From Chloroflexi bacterium HGW-Chloroflexi-10 (GTDB lineage Bacteria; Chloroflexota; Anaerolineae; Anaerolineales; Anaerolineaceae): a stretch of 64,000 bases of DNA. The translations under genes were made by a program, and so were the position numbers. The stretch covers positions 40,850 through 104,849 of the forward strand of contig PHBZ01000023.1 in the NCBI GenBank assembly GCA_002840755.1. The letters are read 5' to 3'. Each line of letters begins with the position of its first letter. Positions within the stretch are counted from its first letter, which is position 1. The notes below the pieces were generated by a model. The model did not search any database and had not been told where the DNA came from. It worked only from the letters and a program-made list of their open reading frames with translations. Of the stretch, positions 41,027 through 50,475 are shown in pieces.

Positions 41027-42004
41027 ATGCGAAAAAACAAAATTATTGGCTTATGTTTTTGCATATTGCTCAGTGCCTGTATGGCGCAACAACCAACCAC
41101 AATGATGATATCTTCAACGCAGGTAATCAATACCCCGGTAGTGGTTTTGGAAGATGCTTCCACAAGCGCTTTACCCACGCCAACTCAATTTGAAGCCACC
41201 AAAACGGTATTGCCTCCAATTAAAACCACTATTGCACCAACACAACCTGTTGCTCCTGTATTACCTGTGAGTGATTTGATTGTGGTGGATCATATGTCTG
41301 TAGAGAAATTTGATTTGATACCTGATGAAGTTTTACAACAGGCGGCAAGTCTACGGGTTATGATTCGAGGATCCTCTGTGGAAGAAAATATTCGCTATGG
41401 CCTGGAATGTTTGCATGGCAACTTTCCTGATAGGCGTCCCAATTCTTGTAGTGAATTTTTTAACTTAAAATACGACCCTGCTTTATGGAATTTCCAACTT
41501 CGGGGAAACCCGGGTTGGATCGAAAAAGTGGATGACTTTGTTCGGGAAACAGATAATCAAAGCAACCAGCATGATGTTTTTATGTTTACAGTGGGATATT
41601 TGGATGGTTTAGATGGTATGAGTTTTCCGGAGATATCCAATCCGGAAAATTTTAAAACTCAATATGTTGATAAATTGGAAGAATTAGAAGACCGGCATCC
41701 TGATAAGATTTTTGTTTGGTGGAATATGTCTTTAGCTCAACAAGGGCAGCAGAACACGCAGCAATTTAACGATACATTGAGAGCATATGCCTTTGAAAAT
41801 CAAAAAATCTTCTTTGATCTTGCAGATATTGAAGCCTATGACTTTCAAGGCAATCCATGTAAGGATGAAAATCAATACGAGGTTATCTGCTCTGATTACA
41901 CAGAAGAAAAAGTATCCGGGCATTTGAATGAGACAGCCAGAGAACGAGTAGCCAAAGCTTTTTGGTATTTAATGGCTCGCCTAACCGGATGGAAAGAAGA
42001 ATAA
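41027..42004 (+). CDS. Lipoprotein with SGNH-hydrolase-like pattern
   Basis: A 325-residue exported lipoprotein. The lipobox L-L-S-A-C places lipidated C18, and a Pro/Thr/Ala-rich linker runs to about residue 80. The folded part contains R-G-S-S-V-E-E-N-I-R-Y-G near 107-118, which could be the block I nucleophile region of SGNH/GDSL hydrolases, and ends with V-S-G-H-L-N-E-T-A-R-E-R-V-A, which resembles block V with the catalytic histidine. A supporting block III asparagine is not obvious. Such proteins often act as acyl-esterases or acetyltransferases on polysaccharides. The gene sits 13 bp upstream of a large PQQ-propeller lipoprotein on the plus strand, so both form a small operon inside the otherwise minus-strand locus. 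The hydrolase call is tentative. Confidence 0.55.
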   Translation: MRKNKIIGLCFCILLSACMAQQPTTMMISSTQVINTPVVVLEDASTSALPTPTQFEATKTVLPPIKTTIAPTQPVAPVLPVSDLIVVDHMSVEKFDLIPDEVLQQAASLRVMIRGSSVEENIRYGLECLHGNFPDRRPNSCSEFFNLKYDPALWNFQLRGNPGWIEKVDDFVRETDNQSNQHDVFMFTVGYLDGLDGMSFPEISNPENFKTQYVDKLEELEDRHPDKIFVWWNMSLAQQGQQNTQQFNDTLRAYAFENQKIFFDLADIEAYDFQGNPCKDENQYEVICSDYTEEKVSGHLNETARERVAKAFWYLMARLTGWKEE

Positions 42005-42017
42005 TGCGAGGACTATT

Positions 42018-44852
42018 ATGAAAAGGAATTTCTCTTTTTTGTTTTCTATCTTTTTTACGTTTGTGTTTATTGTGAGCGCCTGCCGGCGTTATCCAATTCC
42101 AAAGACAGGGGATGAAACGCCTGCTCCTCAACTGGATGTAGCAGAAGGACTTTTCTCTTACTTACCTTTATTGTTACGCTCTGGTTCCAGTGGTGGTACT
42201 TTTCCTACACCTACTCCGCCGATAAGCACACCGGGTGTACCGCCTGTCCTACCAACCCCACCACCTCCTGGTGATGGCGATTGGGCAACTGTTGCCGGGA
42301 ACCCGCAACGCACCTCCTGGTCATCAGAACAAGTGAGTGGCAATCTACAGGTGGAATGGTATCGCCCCATAGAAGCGTTTATTCCGATGAATGCCCAATT
42401 AATTGCAAGCAATGGTTTGATTTATGTCACAACCGCACGCGGGTTGTATGCACTCAATGCGTTTAACGGCGAAACAGCCTGGCGCTTTGATACTGAATTG
42501 CCATTGGGAAACAGTCCAACGGTGTCCAATGGTATCATCTATGTGGGTGGCTTTGATCATAAAATCCATGCATTAAATGCTGTGAATGGTACATACTTAT
42601 GGGCTTTTGATGGCGCTGAAGCCGGTTTTAATACCAATCCCTTGGTAGTGGATGGACGGGTATTTGCTGGTAACCATGACGGATATTTTTATGCCGTCGG
42701 AGCCCATGGGACTTCTCAACAAGGCCAGCTTTTATGGAAATATAAAACAGGTGGTTCTATCGACCTGACAGCAGCGTATGCAGATGGTGTGGTTTATTTT
42801 GCCTCCAATGACAACCACGCGTATGCCTTGCGTGCGAATACCGGAGCTTTGGTTTGGCGTTCCAACCTGTTGCCTGGCGATGGGTATGGTTCATATTGGC
42901 CTGTCATATATGGTGACATGGTGATTTTTGCTGCTGCTTCCGGATATCGGACTGGTTTTAATCCCGGAACTAGTTCAATTGTCGATAGTGCTAATAACCA
43001 ATATGGAAAAATCTTTGATATGGATAGAGATGGGATTTTTGGAAATGCTGCACTGGGGGCAATCATCGGACCAGAGGTCCCCGCTCAGGATTGGGCGAAT
43101 GGAAAAAAGATTCTTGACATTTCCCTCTTAACGGAATACCTGGAATCCAATCCTAATGCAAATGATAATTCACATAAGCCCTGGAGACGAGCTCTGATTA
43201 TGTTAAGCCGGAATGATGGTGGAGAATATACCTACGATAGCGATGGTGACGGCAATCCGGAATTTATGCCTGCCGTGATGTGGGGCACACATTCTGGTAA
43301 TCGTTACCCACCGATTGTTGGCCCGGATGGAATGCTCTATTACAGTAATATTATCCAAAAATTTGATATTCCTCAAGGCAAAGTCATCGGATGGCGGATC
43401 GGTACAAAATATACTAGTCAGGTAGGCGGCCAGGGAGCCGTAGATGAACCACAAGCCATTTCTGGGGGGGGCAGCATGATTTATCGTAATTTATGTTGTG
43501 ACCGGGTTGGTGACTTTTTCTCCTATGATTCCAATTCGAACGCATATCTGTGGAACTATTACTCACCGCTGTTTTCACAAATTCCCGGTTATGACCTGAT
43601 GTGGTATGGCAGTACCGCAGGGGATACGGTTCGATTGCGAGGTAATTATGGTACGAAAAATGGTATTTATAATGCCCATGGGGATCAAAGTCCGATAATT
43701 CCGTATGCAGACCGTTTATATGTTCACCGTAGTAATACAATTATTTCATACGGCCCGACGAACAATTTGGGAGAACGCCCCTTATTGGAAATTCAACCGG
43801 GTACCACAAGTAAACCGGATATAAGCTATGCCCAGTTACAACAGAGATTGGCAGCTGAAATCCAAAAAATGGTGGATGCAGGTCATTTGCGTCCAGGATA
43901 TTACAATTCGGGGCAATATTCGGTGTATGCCCAATTTGCAAATTATTTTGAGAATCCAGGCGAAACTTTGCTAACCTTATCAAATGCCTATCCATATTTG
44001 TCAGGTCAAACGCAAACAAACCTCAGACAATATTTACAGGAAGAATTTGCTTTGTATTTCGACCCCATTATGGTGGTGCGGACAGGCTGGAAGGATGGGG
44101 CGCCACGGGAATGGATGCCCTTGCCGCCGGATGTAGAGTCTTCTTTACAGGATTTTGGCCCTACTCAAAATGGTGACCCACGGTTTTCTTGGCAGTATCC
44201 ACCTATTAATTTTTATGCTCTTTGGAAATATGCTGGAGTTGTGCCTGAAGATACCAATAAAGCCTATGATCTGGCAAAAAGCAAACTTGCCGTACCGGTT
44301 CCTGCGAATGCAACCAATGACTATCTTTTCCAACGTCCTTATGAACATAACGCCTATATTGCCGGATATATCGGTTTTCTTGAATTACAGGAATTGGCCG
44401 GAAGAACAGGTCAGGATAGTGCTTTACGGACTCAAGTTACCAATGAGTTGAACAGGTTATTAGCCTTACGCGCTCAAACCTTCACCAAGGATACGTATTG
44501 GGTCAATGATGTTGGCAGTTATCACCTGCGCTCGATGAATATCTCCAGAAATTTTATTTTTCTGGTACCGGAATTGGGGGAGTACCTCAGGCAAAATGCT
44601 CTCAATAAAGTGGCCGATGCTTTGACGGAATATAACTTTACAGCGCCATATTGGTTTGTTGCCCGATATAACGCGGCAGTAAATGAGGGTGCCCGGCAGA
44701 ACCTGTACGATTATGCATCTGTTTTTCAGGCGTATGCAACGGTCATGAATTTGAGTCGGACGGAATTGACACCTTATCTGGATGCATCAGCGTTTGCCAT
44801 AGGTGATTTATTCTATATTCAGAACCTGGTAACAGCTATGCAAGCGGATTAG
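42018..44852 (+). CDS. Large lipoprotein with PQQ-type beta-propeller
   Basis: A 944-residue lipoprotein. The signal ends in I-V-S-A-C with C22, then a proline-rich linker holding P-T-P-T-P-P repeats. From about residue 95 there are PQQ-like blades, such as N-G-L-I-Y-V, G-L-Y-A-L-N-A-F-N-G-E-T-A-W, K-I-H-A-L-N-A-V-N-G-T-Y-L-W and A-Y-A-L-R-A-N-T-G-A-L-V-W, as in BamB-like or PQQ-dependent dehydrogenase repeats. The C-terminal 350 residues have no recognisable repeat and look mostly helical. A catalytic role is not shown. Encoded with the SGNH-like gene in an opposite-strand pair within the polysaccharide locus, it may be a glycan-related surface protein. Its stop is 3 bp from the convergent acyltransferase stop. 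Confidence 0.75.
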   Translation: MKRNFSFLFSIFFTFVFIVSACRRYPIPKTGDETPAPQLDVAEGLFSYLPLLLRSGSSGGTFPTPTPPISTPGVPPVLPTPPPPGDGDWATVAGNPQRTSWSSEQVSGNLQVEWYRPIEAFIPMNAQLIASNGLIYVTTARGLYALNAFNGETAWRFDTELPLGNSPTVSNGIIYVGGFDHKIHALNAVNGTYLWAFDGAEAGFNTNPLVVDGRVFAGNHDGYFYAVGAHGTSQQGQLLWKYKTGGSIDLTAAYADGVVYFASNDNHAYALRANTGALVWRSNLLPGDGYGSYWPVIYGDMVIFAAASGYRTGFNPGTSSIVDSANNQYGKIFDMDRDGIFGNAALGAIIGPEVPAQDWANGKKILDISLLTEYLESNPNANDNSHKPWRRALIMLSRNDGGEYTYDSDGDGNPEFMPAVMWGTHSGNRYPPIVGPDGMLYYSNIIQKFDIPQGKVIGWRIGTKYTSQVGGQGAVDEPQAISGGGSMIYRNLCCDRVGDFFSYDSNSNAYLWNYYSPLFSQIPGYDLMWYGSTAGDTVRLRGNYGTKNGIYNAHGDQSPIIPYADRLYVHRSNTIISYGPTNNLGERPLLEIQPGTTSKPDISYAQLQQRLAAEIQKMVDAGHLRPGYYNSGQYSVYAQFANYFENPGETLLTLSNAYPYLSGQTQTNLRQYLQEEFALYFDPIMVVRTGWKDGAPREWMPLPPDVESSLQDFGPTQNGDPRFSWQYPPINFYALWKYAGVVPEDTNKAYDLAKSKLAVPVPANATNDYLFQRPYEHNAYIAGYIGFLELQELAGRTGQDSALRTQVTNELNRLLALRAQTFTKDTYWVNDVGSYHLRSMNISRNFIFLVPELGEYLRQNALNKVADALTEYNFTAPYWFVARYNAAVNEGARQNLYDYASVFQAYATVMNLSRTELTPYLDASAFAIGDLFYIQNLVTAMQAD

Positions 44853-44855
44853 AGT

Positions 44856-45902
44856 TCATCCAAAAAGGATACGGTAAAGTTTTCTGCCTGGACCTTTTTC
44901 TACCCAGCCCATCAAAGAAACCGTGAATAAGAGTGTAATGGTAGCTAATAAGACCACCATTACACTCTCTATCCGGTAAATGATGGGTAAGAACCGGCCT
45001 GCCAGTTGGGTGAGCAGAGTCAGTATGGTTAGATTGAGTAGATAAATCCCATAGGAGCGTTTCCCCAAATTCTCCAGGAATTTTACCAGCGGAATCGATT
45101 TTCGGTCTATCAGTGGAAAATTCCAAACAGCAACCAATGGAAAAGCCCATTCAGCCAGAGGAAAAGAGATAAATTCAATTTCGTGTGCAACAGCCAGACC
45201 GAACAAAAGAATAGTTATGGTTAGAATAATCCATTTTAAATAGTTCAATACACCCTTAATGCGCTGGCTGTGACGGATGTAAACCATGCCCAATGGATAG
45301 AAAACCGCCCATAGAGTAAGTGGTAATCCCAGAATTGGCAGTGATAAAATATTCATCCAGGAGGGAAAAGTAAACCCAAGAATGCCCGGTAGTTGTATAT
45401 TAAGCAGAATGATCTGGTAAATTACAAACAGGCCAATGATCCATACAGCATACTTTTTGGTTAACACAGCCAGAATAGGGGATATCAGAATAAAGGCTAT
45501 CAGGATAGGAACAAAATTGTATGGATATCCGACCAAAATATTCTTCATGTACCCGGTGAAAGAGGATGTTTCTCCGCGCAGGAAATAAACGAAAATATAA
45601 AAAACAACGGACCAGACCAGATACGGGATGATTGCGTGTAGCAAAGATGGAACAATCAAGCGATATGCCTGGGTCAACGGCTTATCCTGCAAAGAGTACA
45701 TCATGAAACAGCCTGCTAAAAACAGAAAAGTGGGTACGGCTAATACACCAATTTCTTTGATGGCCAGCAAAATATTTCTTTCCAATAAAGGTGGGCGTGG
45801 TAGTTGAAATTGGGTTATTGCCAGCAGGCTAAGAACTATACTGTGATTGACGACGACCATAAAGATGGCCATCCCACGTAAAGCTGGAAATTGGCGATTC
45901 AT
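44856..45902 (-). CDS. Membrane acyltransferase family 3
   Basis: A 348-residue protein with about ten membrane helices of the acyltransferase_3 type: V-V-N-H-S with a candidate catalytic histidine near residue 20, F-L-F-L-A-G-C-F near 60 and K-R-S-Y-G-I-Y-L-L near 300. It is more divergent from the pair at 20711-22951 than they are from each other. It overlaps the NadE-like gene by ATGA, so it belongs to the AsnB/ligase/ACP side of the locus and may use the product of that carrier-protein module. Acetylation of the glycan is the conservative assignment. Confidence 0.82.
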   Translation of the reverse strand: MNRQFPALRGMAIFMVVVNHSIVLSLLAITQFQLPRPPLLERNILLAIKEIGVLAVPTFLFLAGCFMMYSLQDKPLTQAYRLIVPSLLHAIIPYLVWSVVFYIFVYFLRGETSSFTGYMKNILVGYPYNFVPILIAFILISPILAVLTKKYAVWIIGLFVIYQIILLNIQLPGILGFTFPSWMNILSLPILGLPLTLWAVFYPLGMVYIRHSQRIKGVLNYLKWIILTITILLFGLAVAHEIEFISFPLAEWAFPLVAVWNFPLIDRKSIPLVKFLENLGKRSYGIYLLNLTILTLLTQLAGRFLPIIYRIESVMVVLLATITLLFTVSLMGWVEKGPGRKLYRILFG

Positions 45903-46897
45903 GGCTGGCTGTTAATTGAAATCAAATTGAATGACGGGTTACGCAGATATTCTGTTGTACGTTGTTTTCGTTGGATATCTTCCATCACTCGCTCGACCTG
46001 CTCTTCTTGTAATCCCAACGCATCGGCTACCTGTTGGGCAGGAATTTTTTCTTCATAACCTAACCAGATCAAGTCAAGGATGTCAAAAGGTAGGCGGAAA
46101 AAGAATTCTTCCTGGCTGGACCCGGCACTGTAAGTATCGGATGTAGGTGTTCGTTTACAAATTTCATCGGGAATATTCAACACCTCTGCCAGTTGATACA
46201 CCTGACTTTTGAAAAGGTGTAGGATTGGTTGCAGATCTACGCCGCCGTCGCCGTGTTTAACAAAAAATCCCAAACCGTGTTCGTTTTTATTTGCAGTTCC
46301 CACAACCGCATAGTTCAGCCGCTCTGCATGATAATATAACATGGACATTCGAACACGCTGCTTGAAGTTGGATGCTGCAACAATTTGGGCAAATGCCTTG
46401 GGAGGAATCCGTTTTCGGATTTCTGTTCCTTGCGGAGCGACTGCGGTGAGATAAAAGACATTGAGGGTTTGGTCATCCAGCAAGCTGCCCGGAAGGGTAA
46501 TTTTCGATTTCCACTCCGGGGTAAATTCAGGGATAAAACTGCGAATTGCCTCATCTCGACGGTTGTAACAACCTGCACCAGCTAATGTATCACTGATGTT
46601 TTCAGTGATGGTCTCTATACCCAGTTGTGTAGCCAATAGTGAGGCAAGGTCGGCACTATCCGGACTGGATTCAGTTTCCGGCAGCATCAGCCCAACCACG
46701 TTTTTAGGTCCCAGGGCTTTAACGCATAGGGCCAGAACAACCGAAGAATCAATCCCTCCACTGATTCCTAAAACAGCGCCGCGGCGGTGTAATTGATTAT
46801 GAATGGTATCCCTGATCCATTGAACGATTTTATCCACTTCCTGATTTGGGTCTATAGTTAACCAATCTTTTGAAAATATTTTTTCCGCTTGTTTCAT
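45899..46897 (-). CDS. nadE: NAD+ synthase family ATP-pyrophosphatase
   Basis: A 332-residue enzyme with the P-loop S-G-G-I-D-S-S at 46-52, G-T-A-N-K-N-E near 193-199 and R-T-P-T-S-D-T in the C-terminal part, the signature of ammonia-dependent NadE. It would amidate deamido-NAD at the expense of ATP. It lacks the glutaminase domain. The location between an acyltransferase and asparagine synthetase in a polysaccharide locus is odd for a housekeeping gene, and some NadE-like proteins act as amidases of other substrates. The C-terminal region after residue 225 differs from that of compact NadE, with P-T-S-D-T-Y-S-A-G-S-S-Q in place of the P-T-A-D-L form. Both readings are open. Confidence 0.75.
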   Translation of the reverse strand: MKQAEKIFSKDWLTIDPNQEVDKIVQWIRDTIHNQLHRRGAVLGISGGIDSSVVLALCVKALGPKNVVGLMLPETESSPDSADLASLLATQLGIETITENISDTLAGAGCYNRRDEAIRSFIPEFTPEWKSKITLPGSLLDDQTLNVFYLTAVAPQGTEIRKRIPPKAFAQIVAASNFKQRVRMSMLYYHAERLNYAVVGTANKNEHGLGFFVKHGDGGVDLQPILHLFKSQVYQLAEVLNIPDEICKRTPTSDTYSAGSSQEEFFFRLPFDILDLIWLGYEEKIPAQQVADALGLQEEQVERVMEDIQRKQRTTEYLRNPSFNLISINSQP

Positions 46898-46928
46898 AAG
46901 GGTTTCCTGTTAGTTTTGGAATTTTGTT

Positions 46929-48884
46929 TTAACGGTTGATTGCCAAAAGAGGCGTACTGGCATTTCTTTTGGGTATTTGATGCTGCTTCTGAATGAATAA
47001 ATGATTCACAAGTTGTGTGGTGAGAATTCCCACCAAAGCCATTTCTTCAATTTCACTGAGCTGGTCGCTATTTTGTGCTTTCTGCGTCAATTTCTGGACA
47101 GCAGCAGGCTTGAACAATCCGCTTTGTTGGATAGCTGCCGGGTTAAGTAATTCCTCTACATAAGGCAAGCCTTTCGACTCAGGGAAAAAGCTGTGATGAA
47201 TTGGTGCGCGGTAAGGGCGTTTTCTGCGGTGCCAGATTTCTTTTGGTAGCAATTTTCGAGCAAATTTGCGCAGCAGCCATTTTTCCTGCAAACCTCTTAA
47301 TTTCATGCCCGGCGGCAGCGTATTGGCAAATTCAATCAGGCGATAATCCAGAAAAGGATAGCGGCCTTCCACAGCGTTTGCCATTCCCATGCGGTCCCCT
47401 TGAGCAGAAAGTAAGTAGGGGCTCATAAACGTCGCGATTTCAATGTACTGCGCTTGTGAAAGGGAATTCCAACTTAAGAAATTTTCCGGTAATTGAACAG
47501 GATAGGAAAAGGGGTTTTGTTCAATGGTTCCGGGTTCTTTGAAAAACCGCTGGGTTCGGGCAGTGTTTGACCAGCGCAAATGATGGGCGTAAAAAGGTGC
47601 GCTGGTTTCCAGAATATCCCTGCCGAAAAATGCTTGTAAAAAGGCATTATTTTGGGTTAGTTGGGGAATTTCAGGATAAAGTGCCTGGAATAATTTGGGA
47701 CGTAAAAGGGATTGAGGATCACGTGCAACAAATCTACGGATGTAATCTTCCTTAAAAATATCATAACCACCCAATATTTCATCCGCGCCCTCACCGGTTA
47801 ACACAACTTTGTAATGATTAGCGTGAACCAATTGGGATAACAAGTACATGGGCGCAGGTGATGTGCGCAGAACAGGGGTTTCAGTGTGCCAGGTTACATC
47901 CGGAAAGACTTCTCCAATTTCCCTTGGTGTACAGGTGATAGAATGATGGTTTACTCGTAAAACTGAAGCCATTTGCTGTTGGAACTGGCGTTCGTCATAT
48001 TGGGGGGTGGAAAACCCGATTGAAAAAGTTTCCAATGGCGCTTCACTGAAATTCTGAATCACCGCAGTAATGGTAGAGGAATCCAATCCACCCGATAAAT
48101 AAGCACCCACGGGCACATCGGCACGTAGTCGGTCTTGAGCGGCTTCGATTAACAGGTGTTCAAACTTTTCCAGGGCGTCTGTTTCTGATATGCTATAGTC
48201 AACCGAACTGAAATCCAATTGCCAGTAAGGCTCAATTTTTATGTTGCCATTCTTTACTAGCATGGTGTTTCCGGGCGGCAATTCAAAAACATTTTTATAG
48301 GTTGTTTTGGGAGAGAGGGGTGCCCAATAAGTAAATATCTGTGATAAAGCGTCATGATCTATACTTGGGGACCAGCCCGGAACTGCAAAGAAAGCTTTTA
48401 TTTCTGATGCAAATAATAACTGTCCCTCAAATTCTGTGTAGAAGAGTGGGCGGATACCAACCCGGTCACGCGCCAGAAACAAACTGCGGGTATTTTTATC
48501 CCAAATGGCGATAGCAAATTGTCCATTTAACCGGCTAATTGCATCTCTTCCATAACTTTCGTAGAGATGAAGAATAACCTCAGTATCGGTTTGGGTGCGG
48601 AACACATGGCCTTTGTGTTCCATTTCAGCTTTGAGAGGAAGATCATTGAATACTTCACCGTTATAGACAATCCAGAGACTTTCATCTTCGTTGGGAATTG
48701 GTTGCTGCCCACCGGCAATATCCAAAATACTTAACCGGGTACTGACCATTGCACAGGATGGATCACGGTAGTATCCATGTTGGTCCGGGCCGCGATGCTG
48801 TAAATAAGCGATCATGCCGGTGAGAGTTTCTGCTGTCACAGGATGGGGATTTTGAAGATTTAAAATACCGGCTATACCACACAT
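46929..48884 (-). CDS. asnB: Asparagine synthase (glutamine-hydrolysing), exopolysaccharide-associated
   Basis: A 651-residue asparagine synthetase B family enzyme. Cys2 in M-C-G-I-A-G is the glutaminase nucleophile, N-G-E-V-F-N at 75-80 binds glutamine, and S-G-G-L-D-S-S at 264-270 is the ATP loop. A longer frame from 48989 is not used: the ATG at 48884 overlaps the upstream ligase stop as ATGA and gives the Cys2 needed. Similar AsnB proteins, with an AMP ligase and ACP beside them, belong to XrtA/PEP-CTERM exopolysaccharide loci (TIGR03108 group), where they amidate a sugar or acyl carboxylate. The general reaction is amide formation; the substrate is not known here. Confidence 0.88.
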   Translation of the reverse strand: MCGIAGILNLQNPHPVTAETLTGMIAYLQHRGPDQHGYYRDPSCAMVSTRLSILDIAGGQQPIPNEDESLWIVYNGEVFNDLPLKAEMEHKGHVFRTQTDTEVILHLYESYGRDAISRLNGQFAIAIWDKNTRSLFLARDRVGIRPLFYTEFEGQLLFASEIKAFFAVPGWSPSIDHDALSQIFTYWAPLSPKTTYKNVFELPPGNTMLVKNGNIKIEPYWQLDFSSVDYSISETDALEKFEHLLIEAAQDRLRADVPVGAYLSGGLDSSTITAVIQNFSEAPLETFSIGFSTPQYDERQFQQQMASVLRVNHHSITCTPREIGEVFPDVTWHTETPVLRTSPAPMYLLSQLVHANHYKVVLTGEGADEILGGYDIFKEDYIRRFVARDPQSLLRPKLFQALYPEIPQLTQNNAFLQAFFGRDILETSAPFYAHHLRWSNTARTQRFFKEPGTIEQNPFSYPVQLPENFLSWNSLSQAQYIEIATFMSPYLLSAQGDRMGMANAVEGRYPFLDYRLIEFANTLPPGMKLRGLQEKWLLRKFARKLLPKEIWHRRKRPYRAPIHHSFFPESKGLPYVEELLNPAAIQQSGLFKPAAVQKLTQKAQNSDQLSEIEEMALVGILTTQLVNHLFIQKQHQIPKRNASTPLLAINR

Positions 48885-50419
48885 CAGCTTAAATCCGTCT
48901 TCTTGATTTTTCCCGAACTGGTCTTGGGCAGTTCGGATCGAATTTCTACCATTTTCGGAACCATAAAATCCTCCAGGTTTTGCCGGCAATGACGTAAAAT
49001 TTCATTTTCTGTATAGGTAACACCGGTTAATACTACAAATGCTTTTACGGCTTCACCAAGAATCGCGTCCGGAACTCCGATAACGGCGGCTTCCTGTACA
49101 CCAGAAAGTTTATATAAAGCATTTTCAACTTCCTTTGGGGCAACTTTCTCACCACGGCTTTTAATAATATCGTCACGTCTGGCAATGAAATAAAAATACC
49201 CCTCTTCATCCTGTTTAAACAGGTCGCCAGAATAACACAAGCGCTCCCCCGGATATGGACCTGGCCGATATCGTTCCGCGGTTGCCGCTGGGTTTTGCCA
49301 ATAGCCACGCATGACATGCCGACCACGGATGACCAGTTCGCCAGCCTGGTTGGGGCCGAGCCGGTTGCCATTACTGTCTTCTATCCATGCTTCGGTTCCG
49401 GGAATCGGTATACCAACTGAATCTGGTTTGCGCTTCAGATCTTCTGGGGGCAAATAGAGTGTTCGTTTTGTTTCAGTCAACCCATACATGGAGTAAAACC
49501 GCACTCCGGGAAAATGTTCTGAAATTTTATCGATATGCCATTGGGATAATGCAGCCGCAGTGTTAGTCATATAGCGTAAACTGCTCAGGTCTACCCCGGT
49601 TATATCCATGTTAAGTAACACGGAGTACATGGTGGGGACACCGGGAAAACCGGTGATCCGTTCTTCCTCAATTTTTTTTATGATCATTGCCGGGTAAACA
49701 AAACCTTTTTCCAATACCATGGTGCCGCCAAAATAAACCGACATCAAGAGCTGGTAAAGACCGTAATCAAAAGAAAGTGGCAATGCATTGAGGATGATAT
49801 CATTTTCCACATTTTGAAGGTAGGTGGTGATGGAACGTACAGCAAATGCGACATTGCTGTGATCGCTCATAACCCCTTTAGGGTCACCAGTACTGCCAGA
49901 AGTATAAATAAGGCAGGCCAGATCAAGATCAATGTTGACACGCGGTGGGGTGTATACCGGTGCTTGTGCAACAAAAACATCAAAAGATTGTATTTTTGGG
50001 TGAGTAACCTGGGTGGAATTTCCACCAGCAACCAAAGCCAATTCCAAATTGGGTAACAATGGGATGATTCTTTTCAACATTTCTACTTGAGGAGTCCAGG
50101 TAACCATTGTTTTAGAACCGCTGTTTTGCAGAATATAAACCAATTTATCTTCCTTGGTGCTATGGTTTATAACAACAAAAACAGCCCCTGCTTTTAAAAT
50201 GGCAAAAATAGCAACTACCTGTTCAAGTATGTTTGGCAGAAATAAAGCTACCCGATCACCCCGCTTAAGGCCAGAGGCGATGAGTGCGTTGGCTAGTTGG
50301 TTGGTGCGATTTTCAAGTTCTGCGTAAGATAAACGCAAGCCATCACATACCAGGGCAGTTTTTTCGGGTTTTCTCTGAGCACTATGGGTTAAGAAATCCT
50401 GTACCAATGCAGCTTTCAT
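48884..50419 (-). CDS. AMP-dependent acyl ligase (exosortase-locus type)
   Basis: A 511-residue adenylate-forming enzyme. Motifs are I-Y-T-S-G-S-T-G-D-P-K-G near 170-181, Y-G-L-T-E-T near 312, Y-S-G-D near 401 and K-T-S-S-G-K-I-K with the catalytic lysine near the end. It looks like the acyl-CoA ligase group associated with exosortase-type exopolysaccharide loci (TIGR03098), followed here by AsnB and preceded by an ACP gene. It would activate a carboxylic acid and load it on the ACP or CoA. It differs clearly from the prolyl-ligase-like enzyme at 24594. Confidence 0.86.
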   Translation of the reverse strand: MKAALVQDFLTHSAQRKPEKTALVCDGLRLSYAELENRTNQLANALIASGLKRGDRVALFLPNILEQVVAIFAILKAGAVFVVINHSTKEDKLVYILQNSGSKTMVTWTPQVEMLKRIIPLLPNLELALVAGGNSTQVTHPKIQSFDVFVAQAPVYTPPRVNIDLDLACLIYTSGSTGDPKGVMSDHSNVAFAVRSITTYLQNVENDIILNALPLSFDYGLYQLLMSVYFGGTMVLEKGFVYPAMIIKKIEEERITGFPGVPTMYSVLLNMDITGVDLSSLRYMTNTAAALSQWHIDKISEHFPGVRFYSMYGLTETKRTLYLPPEDLKRKPDSVGIPIPGTEAWIEDSNGNRLGPNQAGELVIRGRHVMRGYWQNPAATAERYRPGPYPGERLCYSGDLFKQDEEGYFYFIARRDDIIKSRGEKVAPKEVENALYKLSGVQEAAVIGVPDAILGEAVKAFVVLTGVTYTENEILRHCRQNLEDFMVPKMVEIRSELPKTSSGKIKKTDLS

Positions 50420-50475
50420 CTTTGCTCAATTCTTTATGAACTTATAGCCGGTATTCTACTTTTGAGAACTCGGAT

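Noticed and set aside
40840..41030. Possible sorting-type or exosortase signal near the propeller genes
   Set aside because: No PEP or LPXTG-like motif precedes the C-terminal helices at the other end of these proteins and no sortase or exosortase gene is present.
42158..44348. Several minus-strand frames of 60-108 codons within the PQQ propeller gene
   Set aside because: They lie wholly inside a strong plus-strand coding gene and show low-complexity or random composition.
48885..48989. N-terminal extension of AsnB by 35 residues
   Set aside because: It would hide the catalytic cysteine and overlap the ligase gene; the ATG at 48884 gives M-C-G-I and an ATGA junction.
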